Positions 25,188-34,724 are shown, numbered from the stretch's first letter. The stretch: 64,000 nt of DNA from Pseudomonas fluorescens (GCF_902498065.1 NZ_CABVIR010000012.1:1-64000); one strand, 5' to 3'. Notes: generated from the letters alone by a model not told the origin. Translations and numbers: made by a program.

Positions 25188-25283
25188 ATCGCATCGCGGG
25201 CAAGCCCGCTCCCACCGGGATCTTCAGTGAACATAAAACTTGTGCATGACCGAGAACCTGTGGGAGCGGGCTTGCCCGCGAAG
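25188..25283. repeat. REP pair (inverted)
   Basis: Two Pseudomonas REP palindromes in opposite orientation: CGCGGGCAAGCCCGCTCCCAC on the left and its complement-type GTGGGAGCGGGCTTGCCCGCG on the right, about 35 nt apart. They lie between the TPR gene and trkA. Confidence 0.88.
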
Positions 25284-25311
25284 AGGCCGGTCTGGCCACC
25301 GCAAATGCGGA

Positions 25312-26685
25312 TCAAAAGAAGCTAAGCCCCACATGGAACAACTTTTCCACATCCCGAATATGCTTTTTATCCACAAGGAACAAAATCACATGGTCACCCG
25401 CCTCGATCACCGTGTCGTCGTGGGCAATGATCACTTCTTCATCACGAATAATCGCGCCAATCGTGGTGCCCGGGGGCAAACCGATGTTCTCGATGGCCTT
25501 GCCAATGACTTTGCTCGACTTCGCATCACCATGGGCAATCGCCTCGATGGCCTCTGCCGCACCACGCCGCAATGAATGCACGCTGACAATATCGCCGCGC
25601 CGTACGTGCGCCAACAAGGTGCCGATGGTCGCCAGTTGCGGGCTGATGGCGATGTCGATGTCGCCACCCTGGATCAAATCGACGTAGGCCGGGTTGTTGA
25701 TGATGGTCATCACCTTTTTCGCGCCCAGGCGCTTGGCCAGCAACGACGACATGATGTTGGCTTCGTCGTCGTTGGTCAGGGCCAGGAAGATGTCGGCGTC
25801 GGCGATGTTCTCTTCCATCAGCAGGTCGCGGTCGGAGGCACTGCCCTGCAGGACCACGGTGCTGTCGAGGGTGTCGGAGAGATGGCGGCAGCGGGCCGGG
25901 TTCATCTCGATGATCTTCACCTGATATCGGCTTTCGATGGCTTCGGCCAGACGCTCGCCGATCTGCCCGCCCCCGGCGATGACGATGCGCTTGTAGCTCT
26001 CATCGAGGCGGCGCATTTCGCTCATCACGGCGCGAATGTTCGCCTTGGCGGCGATGAAAAACACTTCGTCGTCGGCCTCGATCACCGTGTCGCCCTGGGG
26101 CAGGATCGGCCGGTCACGGCGGAAAATCGCTGCAACGCGGGTTTCGACATTCGGCATGTGTTCACGCAACTGACGTAGTTGCTGACCCACCAGCGGTCCG
26201 CCGTAGTAAGCCTTCACTGCGACCAGCTGCGCTTTGCCTTCGGCGAAGTCGATCACCTGCAACGCGCCCGGATGCTGGATCAGGCGCTTGATGTAGTTGG
26301 TGACCACTTGTTCCGGGCTGATCAGCACATCCACCGGAATCGCTTCGTTATCGAACAGTTCGGAACGCGTCAGGTACGCCGCTTCGCGGACACGGGCAAT
26401 TTTCGTCGGGGTGTGGAACAGGGTGTGGGCGACCTGACAGGCGACCATGTTGGTTTCGTCGCTGTTGGTCACCGCCACCAGCATGTCGGCATCGTCCGCG
26501 CCGGCCTGACGCAGCACCGTCGGCAGCGAGCCGCGGCCCTGCACCGTGCGGATGTCCAGCCGATCGCCGAGGTCGCGTAGGCGTTCGCCATCGGTGTCGA
26601 CCACTGTGATGTCGTTGGCCTCGCTGGCCAAGTGCTCCGCCAGCGAACCGCCGACCTGCCCTGCGCCGAGGATGATGATTTTCAT
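25312..26685 (-). CDS. trkA: Trk system potassium uptake protein TrkA
   Basis: Cytoplasmic NAD-binding regulatory subunit of the Trk K+ transporter. 457 aa in two tandem RCK modules: the first begins IILGAGQVGGSLAEHLA and the second VIAGGGQIGERLAEAIE. Each is followed by a TrkA-C domain. It starts 23 nt downstream of rsmB in the transcription direction. An exact DnaA box overlaps its 3' end (25377-25385). Confidence 0.97.
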   Translation of the reverse strand: MKIIILGAGQVGGSLAEHLASEANDITVVDTDGERLRDLGDRLDIRTVQGRGSLPTVLRQAGADDADMLVAVTNSDETNMVACQVAHTLFHTPTKIARVREAAYLTRSELFDNEAIPVDVLISPEQVVTNYIKRLIQHPGALQVIDFAEGKAQLVAVKAYYGGPLVGQQLRQLREHMPNVETRVAAIFRRDRPILPQGDTVIEADDEVFFIAAKANIRAVMSEMRRLDESYKRIVIAGGGQIGERLAEAIESRYQVKIIEMNPARCRHLSDTLDSTVVLQGSASDRDLLMEENIADADIFLALTNDDEANIMSSLLAKRLGAKKVMTIINNPAYVDLIQGGDIDIAISPQLATIGTLLAHVRRGDIVSVHSLRRGAAEAIEAIAHGDAKSSKVIGKAIENIGLPPGTTIGAIIRDEEVIIAHDDTVIEAGDHVILFLVDKKHIRDVEKLFHVGLSFF

Positions 26686-26708
26686 CCAGTCACTCCCTTG
26701 GAATCCGG

Positions 26709-28019
26709 TTAACCGCGCGCGGCGGCGATCTTGATCAGTTTGGCGTAGTAGAACCCGTCATGGCCGCCTTCCTGTGCCAGCAACTGGCGACCGTGTGGCT
26801 GCTTGATGCCCGCCGTGGTGGCGAGGTCCAGCTCACGGGCGCCCGGTGTGCGAGCGAGGAAGGCTTCGATGACTTCGGTGTTCTCGGTCGGCAGCGTGGA
26901 GCAAGTGGCATAAAGCAGAATCCCGCCGACTTCCAACGTTATCCACAGGGCGTCGAGCAATTCGCCCTGAAGGACCGCCAGCGCCGCGATGTCATCCGGT
27001 TGGCGCGTCAGCTTGATGTCCGGGTGACGACGGATCACCCCGGTGGCCGAACACGGCGCGTCCAGCAGAATGCGCTGGAACGGTTTGCCATCCCACCAGG
27101 TGGCAGTGTCGCGGCCGTCGGCGGCGATCAGTTCGGCGCTCAGGCTAAGGCGTGCGAGGTTTTCTCGCACACGCACCAGCCGCTTGGCTTCCAGATCCAC
27201 GGCAACAACGCCGGCCAGTGCCGGTTCGGCTTCGAGGATGTGGCAGGTCTTGCCGCCCGGTGCGCAGCAGGCGTCGAGCACCCGCTGGCCCGGCGCCAGG
27301 TCGAGCAGGTCGGCGGCCAGTTGCGCCGCTTCGTCCTGCACGCTGATCCAGCCTTCAGCGAAACCCGGCAGGCTGCGTACATCGGCGGCAGCGTCGAGAA
27401 TGATGCCGTCCTGGCTGTAAACGCACGGCGTGGCGGCGATGCCCGCTTCGGTCAGCAGCCCCAGGTAGGCATCCCGATTGTGATGACGACGGTTGACCCG
27501 CAGAATCATCGGCGGGTGCGCGTTGTTCGCCGCGCAAATGGTTTCCCATTGCTCAGGCCAGAAGGCTTTCAGGGATTTTTGCAACCAGCGCGGGTGAGCG
27601 GTGCGCACCACCGGGTCATGTTCCAATTCGGCCAGCAGCGCTTCGCTTTCACGTTGGGCGCGGCGCAACACGGCGTTGAGCAACGCTTTGGCCCATGGCT
27701 TTTTCAGTTTGTCGGCGCAGCCCACGGTTTCGCCGATGGCGGCGTGGGCCGGGACGCGGGTGTAAAGCAATTGGTAGAGGCCGACCAGCAACAGCGCCTC
27801 GACATCGGCGTCCGCAGCCTTGAATGGCTTCTGCAGCAACTTGGCCGCCAGTGCCGACAAACGCGGCTGCCAACGTGCGGTGCCAAACGCCAGGTCCTGA
27901 GTGAAACCGCGGTCGCGGTCTTCAACCTTGTCCATTTGCGTCGGCAGCGAGCTGTTGAGTGAGGCTTTTCCGTTAAGAACGGCAGCAAGTGCCTTGGCGG
28001 CGGCCAGACGTGGATTCAT
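26709..28019 (-). CDS. rsmB: 16S rRNA (cytosine(967)-C(5))-methyltransferase RsmB
   Basis: 436 aa: an N-terminal NusB-like RNA-binding domain (about 1-140) and a Rossmann SAM-dependent methyltransferase. The two catalytic Cys motifs DAPCSATG and YATCSTL and the SAM motif VLDACCAPGGKT are present. Its ATG overlaps the fmt stop by 4 nt, giving the def-fmt-rsmB-trkA order. A DnaA box lies inside at 26939-26947. Confidence 0.97.
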   Translation of the reverse strand: MNPRLAAAKALAAVLNGKASLNSSLPTQMDKVEDRDRGFTQDLAFGTARWQPRLSALAAKLLQKPFKAADADVEALLLVGLYQLLYTRVPAHAAIGETVGCADKLKKPWAKALLNAVLRRAQRESEALLAELEHDPVVRTAHPRWLQKSLKAFWPEQWETICAANNAHPPMILRVNRRHHNRDAYLGLLTEAGIAATPCVYSQDGIILDAAADVRSLPGFAEGWISVQDEAAQLAADLLDLAPGQRVLDACCAPGGKTCHILEAEPALAGVVAVDLEAKRLVRVRENLARLSLSAELIAADGRDTATWWDGKPFQRILLDAPCSATGVIRRHPDIKLTRQPDDIAALAVLQGELLDALWITLEVGGILLYATCSTLPTENTEVIEAFLARTPGARELDLATTAGIKQPHGRQLLAQEGGHDGFYYAKLIKIAAARG

Positions 28020-28975
28020 TGCGCATCCGCCGTTTGACCGAGGACGGTGCCGACGGCAAATTTCTCACGACGGCTGTTGAACAAATCGCTGAAGTTCAGT
28101 GCTTTGCCGCCGGGCAATTGCAGACGCGTCAGACACAGGGCTTGCTCACCGCAGGCGACGATCAAACCGTCCTTGCTGGCGCCGAGGATTTGCCCTGGTG
28201 CGCCCTGCCCTTCAGCGAGGCTCGCGGCCAGCACTTTCAGCGCTTCGCCGTTCAGCGTGCTGTGGGTAATCGGCCATGGGTTGAAGGCGCGGACCAGACG
28301 TTCCAGCTCAACGGCCGGGCGATTCCAGTCAATGCGCGCTTCGTCCTTGTTCAGTTTGTGTGCGTAGGTGGCGAGGCTGTCGTCCTGCACTTCGCCTTCC
28401 AGCGTGCCGGCGGCGAGGCCGGCGATGGCTTGAATCACCGCCGGTGGACCGATTTTCGCCAAACGGTCGTGCAGGCTGCCACCGGTGTCTTCAGCGCTGA
28501 TCGGCGTGGCGACTTTCAGCAGCATCGGCCCGGTGTCGAGACCCAGTTCCATGCGCATCACGGTCACGCCGCTTTCGCTGTCGCCGGCTTCAACGGCGCG
28601 TTGGATCGGCGCCGCCCCTCGCCAGCGTGGCAGCAATGACGCGTGGCTGTTGATGCAACCCAGATGCGGAATATCCAGCACCACTTGCGGCAGGATCAGG
28701 CCGTAGGCGACCACCACCAGCAAGTCCGGCTTCAGCGCGGCCAGTTCGGCTTGAGCGTCTTCATTGCGCAGGGTTGGCGGTTGCAACACCTGGATGTTGT
28801 TTTCCAGCGCCAACTGCTTGACCGGGCTCGGCATCAGCTTTTGCCCGCGACCCGCCGGACGGTCCGGTTGGGTGTAGACCGCGACGATCTCGTAAGGGCT
28901 GTCGAGCAGGGCCTTGAGGTGTTCGGCGGCGAATTCCGGGGTGCCGGCAAAGACGATGCGCAGTGGCTCAGTCAT
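28016..28975 (-). CDS. fmt: Methionyl-tRNA formyltransferase
   Basis: Formylates initiator Met-tRNA using 10-formyl-THF. 319 aa from ATG 28975 (MTEPLRIVFAGTPEFAAEHL). Formyl-transfer motifs include YTQPDRPAGRGQ, the catalytic Asn-His region CINSHASLLPRWRGAAPIQ and the C-terminal beta-barrel domain. An upstream in-frame ATG (29014) would run into the terminator-like hairpin and is rejected. Confidence 0.97.
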   Translation of the reverse strand: MTEPLRIVFAGTPEFAAEHLKALLDSPYEIVAVYTQPDRPAGRGQKLMPSPVKQLALENNIQVLQPPTLRNEDAQAELAALKPDLLVVVAYGLILPQVVLDIPHLGCINSHASLLPRWRGAAPIQRAVEAGDSESGVTVMRMELGLDTGPMLLKVATPISAEDTGGSLHDRLAKIGPPAVIQAIAGLAAGTLEGEVQDDSLATYAHKLNKDEARIDWNRPAVELERLVRAFNPWPITHSTLNGEALKVLAASLAEGQGAPGQILGASKDGLIVACGEQALCLTRLQLPGGKALNFSDLFNSRREKFAVGTVLGQTADAQ

Positions 28976-28996
28976 GGGAGCAATCTCTGAAAAGAA

Positions 28997-29020
28997 AAAG
29001 GCTTGCCGCAGCAAGCCTTT
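28997..29020 (-). terminator. Hairpin between def and fmt (attenuator-like)
   Basis: Perfect stem AAAGGCTTGC (28997-29006) / GCAAGCCTTT (29011-29020) with loop CGCA. On the minus strand it is followed by a T-rich stretch (TTTTCTTTTC). Because it sits between def and fmt it may reduce read-through rather than end the unit. Confidence 0.6.
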
Positions 29021-29032
29021 GAAAGGAGGGCA

Positions 29033-29539
29033 TCAAGCGTTCTGGCGATGGAGCTTTTCCAGTTTCTTCTTGATTCGGTCGCGTTTGAGGTTCGACAGGT
29101 AGTCGACGAACAATTTGCCGTTGAGGTGGTCGCATTCATGCTGAATGCACACCGCGAGCAGGCCTTCGGCGATCAGTTCGTACGGCTTGCCGTCGCGGTC
29201 CAGGGCCTTGACCTTGACCTTTTGCGGACGATCGACGTTTTCGTAGAAACCCGGCACCGAGAGGCAGCCTTCCTGGTATTGCTCCATCTCGTCGGTCAGG
29301 GACTCGAACTCGGGGTTGATGAACACCCGCGGTTCGCTGCGGTCTTCGGAGAGGTCCATCACGACGATACGTTTGTGCACGTTGACCTGGGTCGCGGCGA
29401 GGCCGATGCCTGGCGCTTCATACATTGTTTCAAACATATCATCGACCAACTGACGCACTTCGTCGTCCACTACGGCCACAGGTTTGGCGATAGTGCGCAG
29501 GCGCGAGTCGGGGAATTCGAGGATGTCTAAAATGGCCAT
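29033..29539 (-). CDS. def: Peptide deformylase
   Basis: Metallo-hydrolase removing the N-formyl group from nascent proteins. 168 aa, with the three family motifs GIGLAATQ, EGCLSVP and QHECDHLNG (metal ligands Cys and two His, catalytic Glu). It is the first gene of def-fmt-rsmB-trkA, transcribed divergently from the LysM gene across a 171-nt gap. Confidence 0.98.
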   Translation of the reverse strand: MAILDILEFPDSRLRTIAKPVAVVDDEVRQLVDDMFETMYEAPGIGLAATQVNVHKRIVVMDLSEDRSEPRVFINPEFESLTDEMEQYQEGCLSVPGFYENVDRPQKVKVKALDRDGKPYELIAEGLLAVCIQHECDHLNGKLFVDYLSNLKRDRIKKKLEKLHRQNA

Positions 29540-29710
29540 AAGCTTAATTGCTGCACGTGTGAGGTAAAGTCGGGTCGATGGCCTGGCAGGTCCGAAGATG
29601 CAGGCTACCGTTGTGAAGCGTAGCTCCTTTTCTTTTCAGTGAAGAGTCGGGAGCGAGCCACGAGGGCTCTGGCGTTTCACGCGAACGCACATAATAAAGG
29701 GATTCACCGC

Positions 29711-30736
29711 ATGAGGAAATCACTACTCGCCTTGCTCCTTCTGGCCTCGGCCGGTTTGGCGCATGGGCAAGTGCAACTCAGGGAAGGTTTTCCACAGCAA
29801 TACACAGTGGTGGCGGGTGACACACTCTGGGACATCTCCGGGAAATTCCTCCGTGAGCCGTGGAAGTGGCCCGAGCTCTGGCAGGTCAATCCGCAGATCC
29901 AGAACCCCAATCTGATTTACCCCGGTGATTTGCTGTCGCTGGTCTACGTCAACGGTCAGCCGCGTCTGACCCTCAATCGCGGGGCTTCCCGGGGCACCAT
30001 CAAGCTCTCGCCACGGGTGCGCAGTTCGCCGGTGGCCGACGCCATCCCGAGCATTCCGTTGCAGTCGATCAACAGTTTTCTGCTGAGCAACCGCATCGTC
30101 GACAAGGTTGAGGATTTCGACAAGGCGCCTTACATCGTTGCCGGCGATGCCGAGCGGGTGCTCAGCGGCACAGGCGACCGGATTTTCGCTCGCGGTCATT
30201 TCGATCCCAATCAACCGGTCTATGGCATCTTCCGCCAGGGCAAGGTTTATACCGACCCCGAGAGCAAGGAGTTTCTGGGGATCAATGCCGACGACATCGG
30301 CGGTGGTGAAATTGTCGCTACCGAGGGTGATGTCGCGACGCTGGCGCTGCAACGCACGACTCAGGAAGTGCGCCTCGGCGATCGCTTGTTCAGCGGCGAA
30401 GAGCGATCGATCAACTCGACCTTCATGCCCAGTGCGCCAAAAACCCAGATCAACGGCCTGATCATCGACGTACCGCGCGGGGTTACCCAGATCGGCGCGA
30501 TGGATGTCGTCACGCTGAACAGGGGCCAACGCGACGGTCTCGCCGAAGGCAACGTGCTGGTGGTGATGAAAACCGGCGAAACCGTGCGTGACCGGGTCTC
30601 CGGGCAACCGCTGAAAATTCCCGATGAACGCGCCGGTTTGCTGATGGTATTCCGCACCTACGACAAACTCAGTTACGGATTGGTGCTCACCGCATCGCGC
30701 TCCTTGGCAGTGATGGACAAGGTGCGGAATCCGTAA
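29711..30736 (+). CDS. LysM peptidoglycan-binding domain protein
   Basis: 341-aa exported protein. A signal peptide (MRKSLLALLLLASAGLAHG, cleavage near AHG) is followed by a LysM domain: YTVVAGDTLWDISGKFL, then ELWQVNPQIQNPNLIYPGD. The remainder, about 250 residues, is of unknown fold and conserved in pseudomonads at this locus next to dprA. The start at 29711 puts the signal peptide at the N-terminus; the ATG at 29639 would prepend an unlikely charged segment. It probably binds peptidoglycan in the periplasm. Confidence 0.88.
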   Translation: MRKSLLALLLLASAGLAHGQVQLREGFPQQYTVVAGDTLWDISGKFLREPWKWPELWQVNPQIQNPNLIYPGDLLSLVYVNGQPRLTLNRGASRGTIKLSPRVRSSPVADAIPSIPLQSINSFLLSNRIVDKVEDFDKAPYIVAGDAERVLSGTGDRIFARGHFDPNQPVYGIFRQGKVYTDPESKEFLGINADDIGGGEIVATEGDVATLALQRTTQEVRLGDRLFSGEERSINSTFMPSAPKTQINGLIIDVPRGVTQIGAMDVVTLNRGQRDGLAEGNVLVVMKTGETVRDRVSGQPLKIPDERAGLLMVFRTYDKLSYGLVLTASRSLAVMDKVRNP

Positions 30737-30762
30737 GCAGGCTCCACAAGTTACCAACAGAG

Positions 30763-30771
30763 TTATCCACA
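30763..30771. other. Isolated consensus DnaA box
   Basis: Exact TTATCCACA in the 80-nt gap between the LysM gene and dprA, close to where a dprA promoter would be expected. Confidence 0.55.
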
Positions 30772-30816
30772 GCTTATTCCCGTTTGAACGGGGCTCATAA
30801 CGATCAAGGATGATCC

Positions 30817-31917
30817 ATGTCGCTTTCTACTCTTACACCGGTTTCCCCTGCGGAACTGGAAGCCCGTTTACGTCTGCATCGTTTGCCGGAGCTCGGTCCT
30901 GCGCGTTTCAGGAAATTGCTCGAGGCCTTCGGCTCGGCGTCCAAAGCCATCAGTGCGCCGGCCAGTGCCTGGCGTTCGCTGGGCTTGCCGCTTGCTTGTG
31001 CCGAGGCTCGCCGGGCCGATGATGTCCGGGACGGCGCCAGCCACGCATTGGCCTGGTTAGAGCGTCCGGGCCAGCATTTACTGATGTGGGACCAGCCTGA
31101 GTACCCGGCACTGCTGGCGGAAATCAGCGATGCGCCGCCGCTGTTATTCGTCGCGGGCGATCCGGGCATTCTGGAAAAACCGCAATTGGCGATGGTCGGC
31201 AGTCGACGTGCTTCCCGCCCGGGGATGGACACCGCCGCTGCGTTTTCGCGCAGTCTGGCTGGCGCCGGTTTCGTCATCACCAGTGGTCTGGCGCTGGGTA
31301 TTGATGCCGCCGCGCATCAAGCCGCTCTGGACGTGGGCGGGCGAACGGTCGGCGTACTTGGCACGGGACTTGAAAAGTTTTATCCACAGCGCAACCGCAG
31401 GCTCGCAGAGGCCATGATTGCGTCGGGAAGTGCGGTGCTTTCAGAGTTCCCGCTGGACGCCGGGCCTACGGCCAGCAACTTCCCGCGACGCAATCGCATC
31501 ATCAGCGGTTTGTCTCTCGGTGTGCTGGTGGTGGAGGCCAGTATCGCCAGCGGTTCTTTGATCACCGCGAGGCTGGCGGCGGAGCAAGGTCGTGAGGTGT
31601 ATGCAATTCCGGGATCGATCCATCATCCCGGCGCCAAGGGGTGTCACCAACTGATTCGCGACGGCGCGATGCTGGTGGAAACCATTGAACATATCCTCGA
31701 AGCGTTGCGCGGCTGGCAACAGTTGCCGCTAGCCATGCAGGCACCGTCGGTGACGCATCCGCTGCTGCTACTGCTGCACGCGGCACCGCATACCCCTGAA
31801 GCGTTGTCCGTCTCCAGCGGCTGGGCGCTGCCCAAAGTGCTGGCGGCGCTGACTGAGCTTGAAATGGACGGCCGGGCGGTCTGCGAAAGCGGGCGCTGGT
31901 TTGCGCGGGTGAGCTAG
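30817..31917 (+). CDS. dprA: DNA-processing protein DprA
   Basis: Loads RecA on incoming single-stranded DNA during transformation. 366 aa. A SAM-like N-terminal region is followed by the extended Rossmann fold (VGSRRASRPGMDTA, TSGLALGIDAAAHQAAL, SEFPLDAGPTASNFPRRNR) and a C-terminal winged-helix domain. Full length and apparently intact. An exact DnaA box is inside at 31380-31388. It lies 54 nt before tsaC. Confidence 0.95.
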   Translation: MSLSTLTPVSPAELEARLRLHRLPELGPARFRKLLEAFGSASKAISAPASAWRSLGLPLACAEARRADDVRDGASHALAWLERPGQHLLMWDQPEYPALLAEISDAPPLLFVAGDPGILEKPQLAMVGSRRASRPGMDTAAAFSRSLAGAGFVITSGLALGIDAAAHQAALDVGGRTVGVLGTGLEKFYPQRNRRLAEAMIASGSAVLSEFPLDAGPTASNFPRRNRIISGLSLGVLVVEASIASGSLITARLAAEQGREVYAIPGSIHHPGAKGCHQLIRDGAMLVETIEHILEALRGWQQLPLAMQAPSVTHPLLLLLHAAPHTPEALSVSSGWALPKVLAALTELEMDGRAVCESGRWFARVS

Positions 31918-31971
31918 GTTTTATAAGGAAGATCGGTAAACTGCGCAGAGCCTTATTCCGGAGAGTTTTTC

Positions 31972-32529
31972 ATGGTCAATAGTTGGCGTGTGCAACAAGC
32001 CGCGCAAGCCATTCGCGCAGGGGCGGTGATTGCCTATCCAACCGAGGCGGTCTGGGGCCTGGGTTGCGACCCGTGGGACGAAGAGGCGGTAGAGCGTCTG
32101 CTGATGCTCAAAGGGCGGTCGGTGGAAAAGGGCCTGATTCTGGTCGCCGACAACATTCGCCAGTTCGACTTCCTGTTCGAAGACTTCCCCGAACTGTGGA
32201 TGGACCGCATGGCCAGCACCTGGCCGGGGCCAAACACTTGGCTGGTGCCGCATCAGAATATGTTGCCGCAATGGATTACCGGCGTGCACGAAACGGTGGC
32301 GTTGCGGGTCAGCGATCACCCGTTGGTGCGGGATTTGTGCGCGGTGGTCGGGCCGTTGGTGTCGACCTCGGCAAACCCTCAAGGACGGCCGGCGGCGCGG
32401 ACGCGGATTCGCGTGGAGCAGTATTTCCGCGGGCAGATTGATTTCATCCTCGGAGGCAACCTCGGTGGGCGCAAGAATCCGAGTGTGATTCGCGATCTGG
32501 CGACCGGGAACGTCATCCGCCCGGATTGA
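31972..32529 (+). CDS. tsaC: Threonylcarbamoyl-AMP synthase TsaC
   Basis: YrdC-fold enzyme that makes threonylcarbamoyl-AMP for the t6A37 tRNA modification. 185 aa, the short TsaC form without a Sua5 domain. It includes AYPTEAVWGLGCDPWDEEAV, the KGLILVA segment and the STSANPQGRPAA motif typical of the nucleotide pocket. GGAG lies upstream of the ATG. Confidence 0.95.
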   Translation: MVNSWRVQQAAQAIRAGAVIAYPTEAVWGLGCDPWDEEAVERLLMLKGRSVEKGLILVADNIRQFDFLFEDFPELWMDRMASTWPGPNTWLVPHQNMLPQWITGVHETVALRVSDHPLVRDLCAVVGPLVSTSANPQGRPAARTRIRVEQYFRGQIDFILGGNLGGRKNPSVIRDLATGNVIRPD

Positions 32530-32544
32530 GGCCGAGTCATCGTT

Positions 32545-32637
32545 CATCGCTGGCAAGCCAGCTCCCACAGGTTCGAGTCGTTTGAACATTTTTTGTACGA
32601 CTTGGACCTGTGGGAGCGGGCTTGCCCGCGATGGCGT
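32545..32637. repeat. REP pair with two different stem types
   Basis: Left copy CATCGCTGGCAAGCCAGCTCC (stem CTGGC/GCCAG) and right copy GTGGGAGCGGGCTTGCCCGCG (stem CGGGC/GCCCG), in inverted orientation between converging tsaC and qor. The two halves belong to different stem variants. Confidence 0.82.
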
Positions 32638-32639
32638 TC

Positions 32640-33617
32640 TCAAGGCAGCAGAACAGTCGAACCGGTAGTCCGCCGCGCCGACAACTCGGTCTGCGCCTTC
32701 GCCGCATCAGCCAGTGAATACTTCTGACTGATATCCACCTTCAACTTCCCGCTGATGATCATCTCAAACAGCTCATCCGCCATCCGCTGCAGGTTTTCGG
32801 CGTTGTTGGCATAAGTCGCCAGCGTCGGCCGGGTCACGTACAACGACCCTTTCGCCGCCAAAATCCCCAGGTTCACCCCGTCCACCGCGCCCGATGCGTT
32901 GCCAAAACTCACCACCAGACCCCGAGGCGCCGCGCTGTCCAGCGAAGTCAGCCAGGTGTCTTTGCCGACGCCGTCGTACACCACCGGGACTTTTTTCCCG
33001 TCAGTCAATTCCAGTACGCGTTGTGCGACGTTTTCGTGGCTGTAGTCGATGGTCGCCCACGCGCCGTTGGCCTTCGCCAACGCGGCTTTCTCCGGCGAGC
33101 TGACCGTGCCGATCAACTTCACACCCAATGCCTTGGCCCATTGGCAGGCCAGCGAACCGACACCCCCGGCAGCGGCGTGAAACAGAATGGTTTCGCCACC
33201 CTTGAGTTCATAGGTTTGACGCAGCAGGTATTGCACGGTCAGGCCCTTGAGCATTACCCCGGCGGCCTGTTCGAAGCTGATCGCGTCCGGCAGGTGCACC
33301 AGATTGGCTTCCGGCAAGACGTGAACTTCGCTGTAGGCGCCCAGCGGGCCGCTGCCGTACGCCACGCGATCACCGACCTTGAAGCGCGTGACTTCACTGC
33401 CCACTGCCTCGACGATACCCGCGCCTTCAGCGCCCAGGCCAGACGGCAAGGCCGGCGGCGCATAGAGGCCACTGCGGAAATAGGTATCGATGAAGTTCAG
33501 GCCGATGGCCTTGTTAGTGACGCGGACCTGCTGCGGGCCGGGTTCGGCGGGCTGGTAATCCACATATTCGAGCACTTCGGGGCCGCCATGGGCGCGGAAC
33601 TGGATACGCTTTGCCAT
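32640..33617 (-). CDS. qor: NADPH:quinone oxidoreductase (zinc-free MDR family)
   Basis: 325 aa. A GroES-like N-terminal domain is followed by a Rossmann NADPH domain with AAAGGVGSLACQWAKALG. It lacks the Cys/His catalytic zinc ligands of alcohol dehydrogenases, as QOR proteins do. It probably performs one-electron reduction of quinones in the cytoplasm. Convergent with tsaC and divergent from hemF. Confidence 0.93.
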   Translation of the reverse strand: MAKRIQFRAHGGPEVLEYVDYQPAEPGPQQVRVTNKAIGLNFIDTYFRSGLYAPPALPSGLGAEGAGIVEAVGSEVTRFKVGDRVAYGSGPLGAYSEVHVLPEANLVHLPDAISFEQAAGVMLKGLTVQYLLRQTYELKGGETILFHAAAGGVGSLACQWAKALGVKLIGTVSSPEKAALAKANGAWATIDYSHENVAQRVLELTDGKKVPVVYDGVGKDTWLTSLDSAAPRGLVVSFGNASGAVDGVNLGILAAKGSLYVTRPTLATYANNAENLQRMADELFEMIISGKLKVDISQKYSLADAAKAQTELSARRTTGSTVLLP

Positions 33618-33682
33618 CAGAACTCTCCATAGGTCTTAGCTTTTGGATTTGTAGCGCCAAGCCCACTATCGAACTCCCAAGC

Positions 33683-33696
33683 TTGATCCCCGTCAA
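33683..33696. promoter_or_regulatory. ANR/FNR-type box upstream of hemF
   Basis: TTGATCCCCGTCAA matches the TTGAT-N4-ATCAA consensus at 9 of 10 defined positions. A TATGCT -10 candidate lies at 33721-33726, which would place the box centre near -43, close to an activating position. In P. aeruginosa hemF is known to respond to ANR and DNR. Confidence 0.6.
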
Positions 33697-33796
33697 CTGC
33701 GGCGAGTCCATCTGCAATGTTATGCTACGCGCCCATTTGCGCCGGCCCCCGTTCCAATGGAGCGCCGCGTAGTTTTGCCCGATTCAAGGTGAAGAC

Positions 33797-34711
33797 ATGA
33801 CGACCCGCACCGAGGCCGTAAAAGCCTACCTGCTCGACCTGCAAGATCGCATTTGCGCTGCCCTGGAAGCCGAAGACGGCGGCACGCAGTTCGTCGAAGA
33901 CGCCTGGACCCGGCCTGCCGGTGGTGGCGGTCGCACCCGCGTGATCGAGAACGGAGCGGTCATCGAAAAGGGCGGCGTCAACTTTTCCCACGTCTTCGGC
34001 AGCGGTCTCCCACCGTCCGCCAGCGCCCATCGGCCGGAATTGGCCGGGCGTGGTTTTGAAGCCCTCGGCGTGTCGCTGGTGATTCACCCGCACAACCCGC
34101 ATGTGCCGACTTCCCACGCCAACGTACGCTTTTTCATCGCTGAAAAAGAAGGTGAAGAGCCGGTCTGGTGGTTCGGCGGCGGCTTCGATCTGACTCCGTA
34201 TTACGGCAATGAAGAAGACTGCGTGCACTGGCACCGCGTCGCCGAGCAGGCCTGCGCGCCATTCGGCCCGGACGTCTACTCACGCTACAAAGCCTGGTGC
34301 GACAGCTACTTCCACATCAAGCATCGTCACGAGCCGCGCGGTATCGGCGGCCTGTTCTTCGATGACTTGAACGAATGGGATTTCGACACCAGCTTCGCCT
34401 TCATGCGTGCCATCGGCGACGCCTACATCGACGCTTACTTGCCAATCGTGCAGCGGCGCAAGAACGATGCATTCACCGCCAAACAGCGCGAATTCCAGGA
34501 GTTCCGCCGTGGCCGTTACGTTGAGTTCAACCTGGTTTACGACCGTGGCACGTTGTTTGGCCTGCAATCGGGTGGGCGTACCGAGTCGATCCTCATGTCG
34601 TTGCCGCCGCAAGTTCGCTGGAGCTATGACTGGAAAGCCGAGCCCGGCAGCGAAGAAGCGCGCCTGACCGATTACTTCCTGCAAGACCGCGATTGGTTGG
34701 CCAATGCCTGA
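33797..34711 (+). CDS. hemF: Oxygen-dependent coproporphyrinogen-III oxidase
   Basis: Cytoplasmic enzyme converting coproporphyrinogen III to protoporphyrinogen IX with O2. 304 aa. Signature blocks include GGGGRTRVIENGAVIEKGGV, the HPHNPHVPTSHANVRFF catalytic region and VEFNLVYDRGTLFGLQSGGR. It lies 13 nt before aroE and probably forms a two-gene unit with it. An ANR-type box lies about 100 nt upstream. Confidence 0.98.
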   Translation: MTTRTEAVKAYLLDLQDRICAALEAEDGGTQFVEDAWTRPAGGGGRTRVIENGAVIEKGGVNFSHVFGSGLPPSASAHRPELAGRGFEALGVSLVIHPHNPHVPTSHANVRFFIAEKEGEEPVWWFGGGFDLTPYYGNEEDCVHWHRVAEQACAPFGPDVYSRYKAWCDSYFHIKHRHEPRGIGGLFFDDLNEWDFDTSFAFMRAIGDAYIDAYLPIVQRRKNDAFTAKQREFQEFRRGRYVEFNLVYDRGTLFGLQSGGRTESILMSLPPQVRWSYDWKAEPGSEEARLTDYFLQDRDWLANA

Positions 34712-34724
34712 ACGAGGAATCCTG

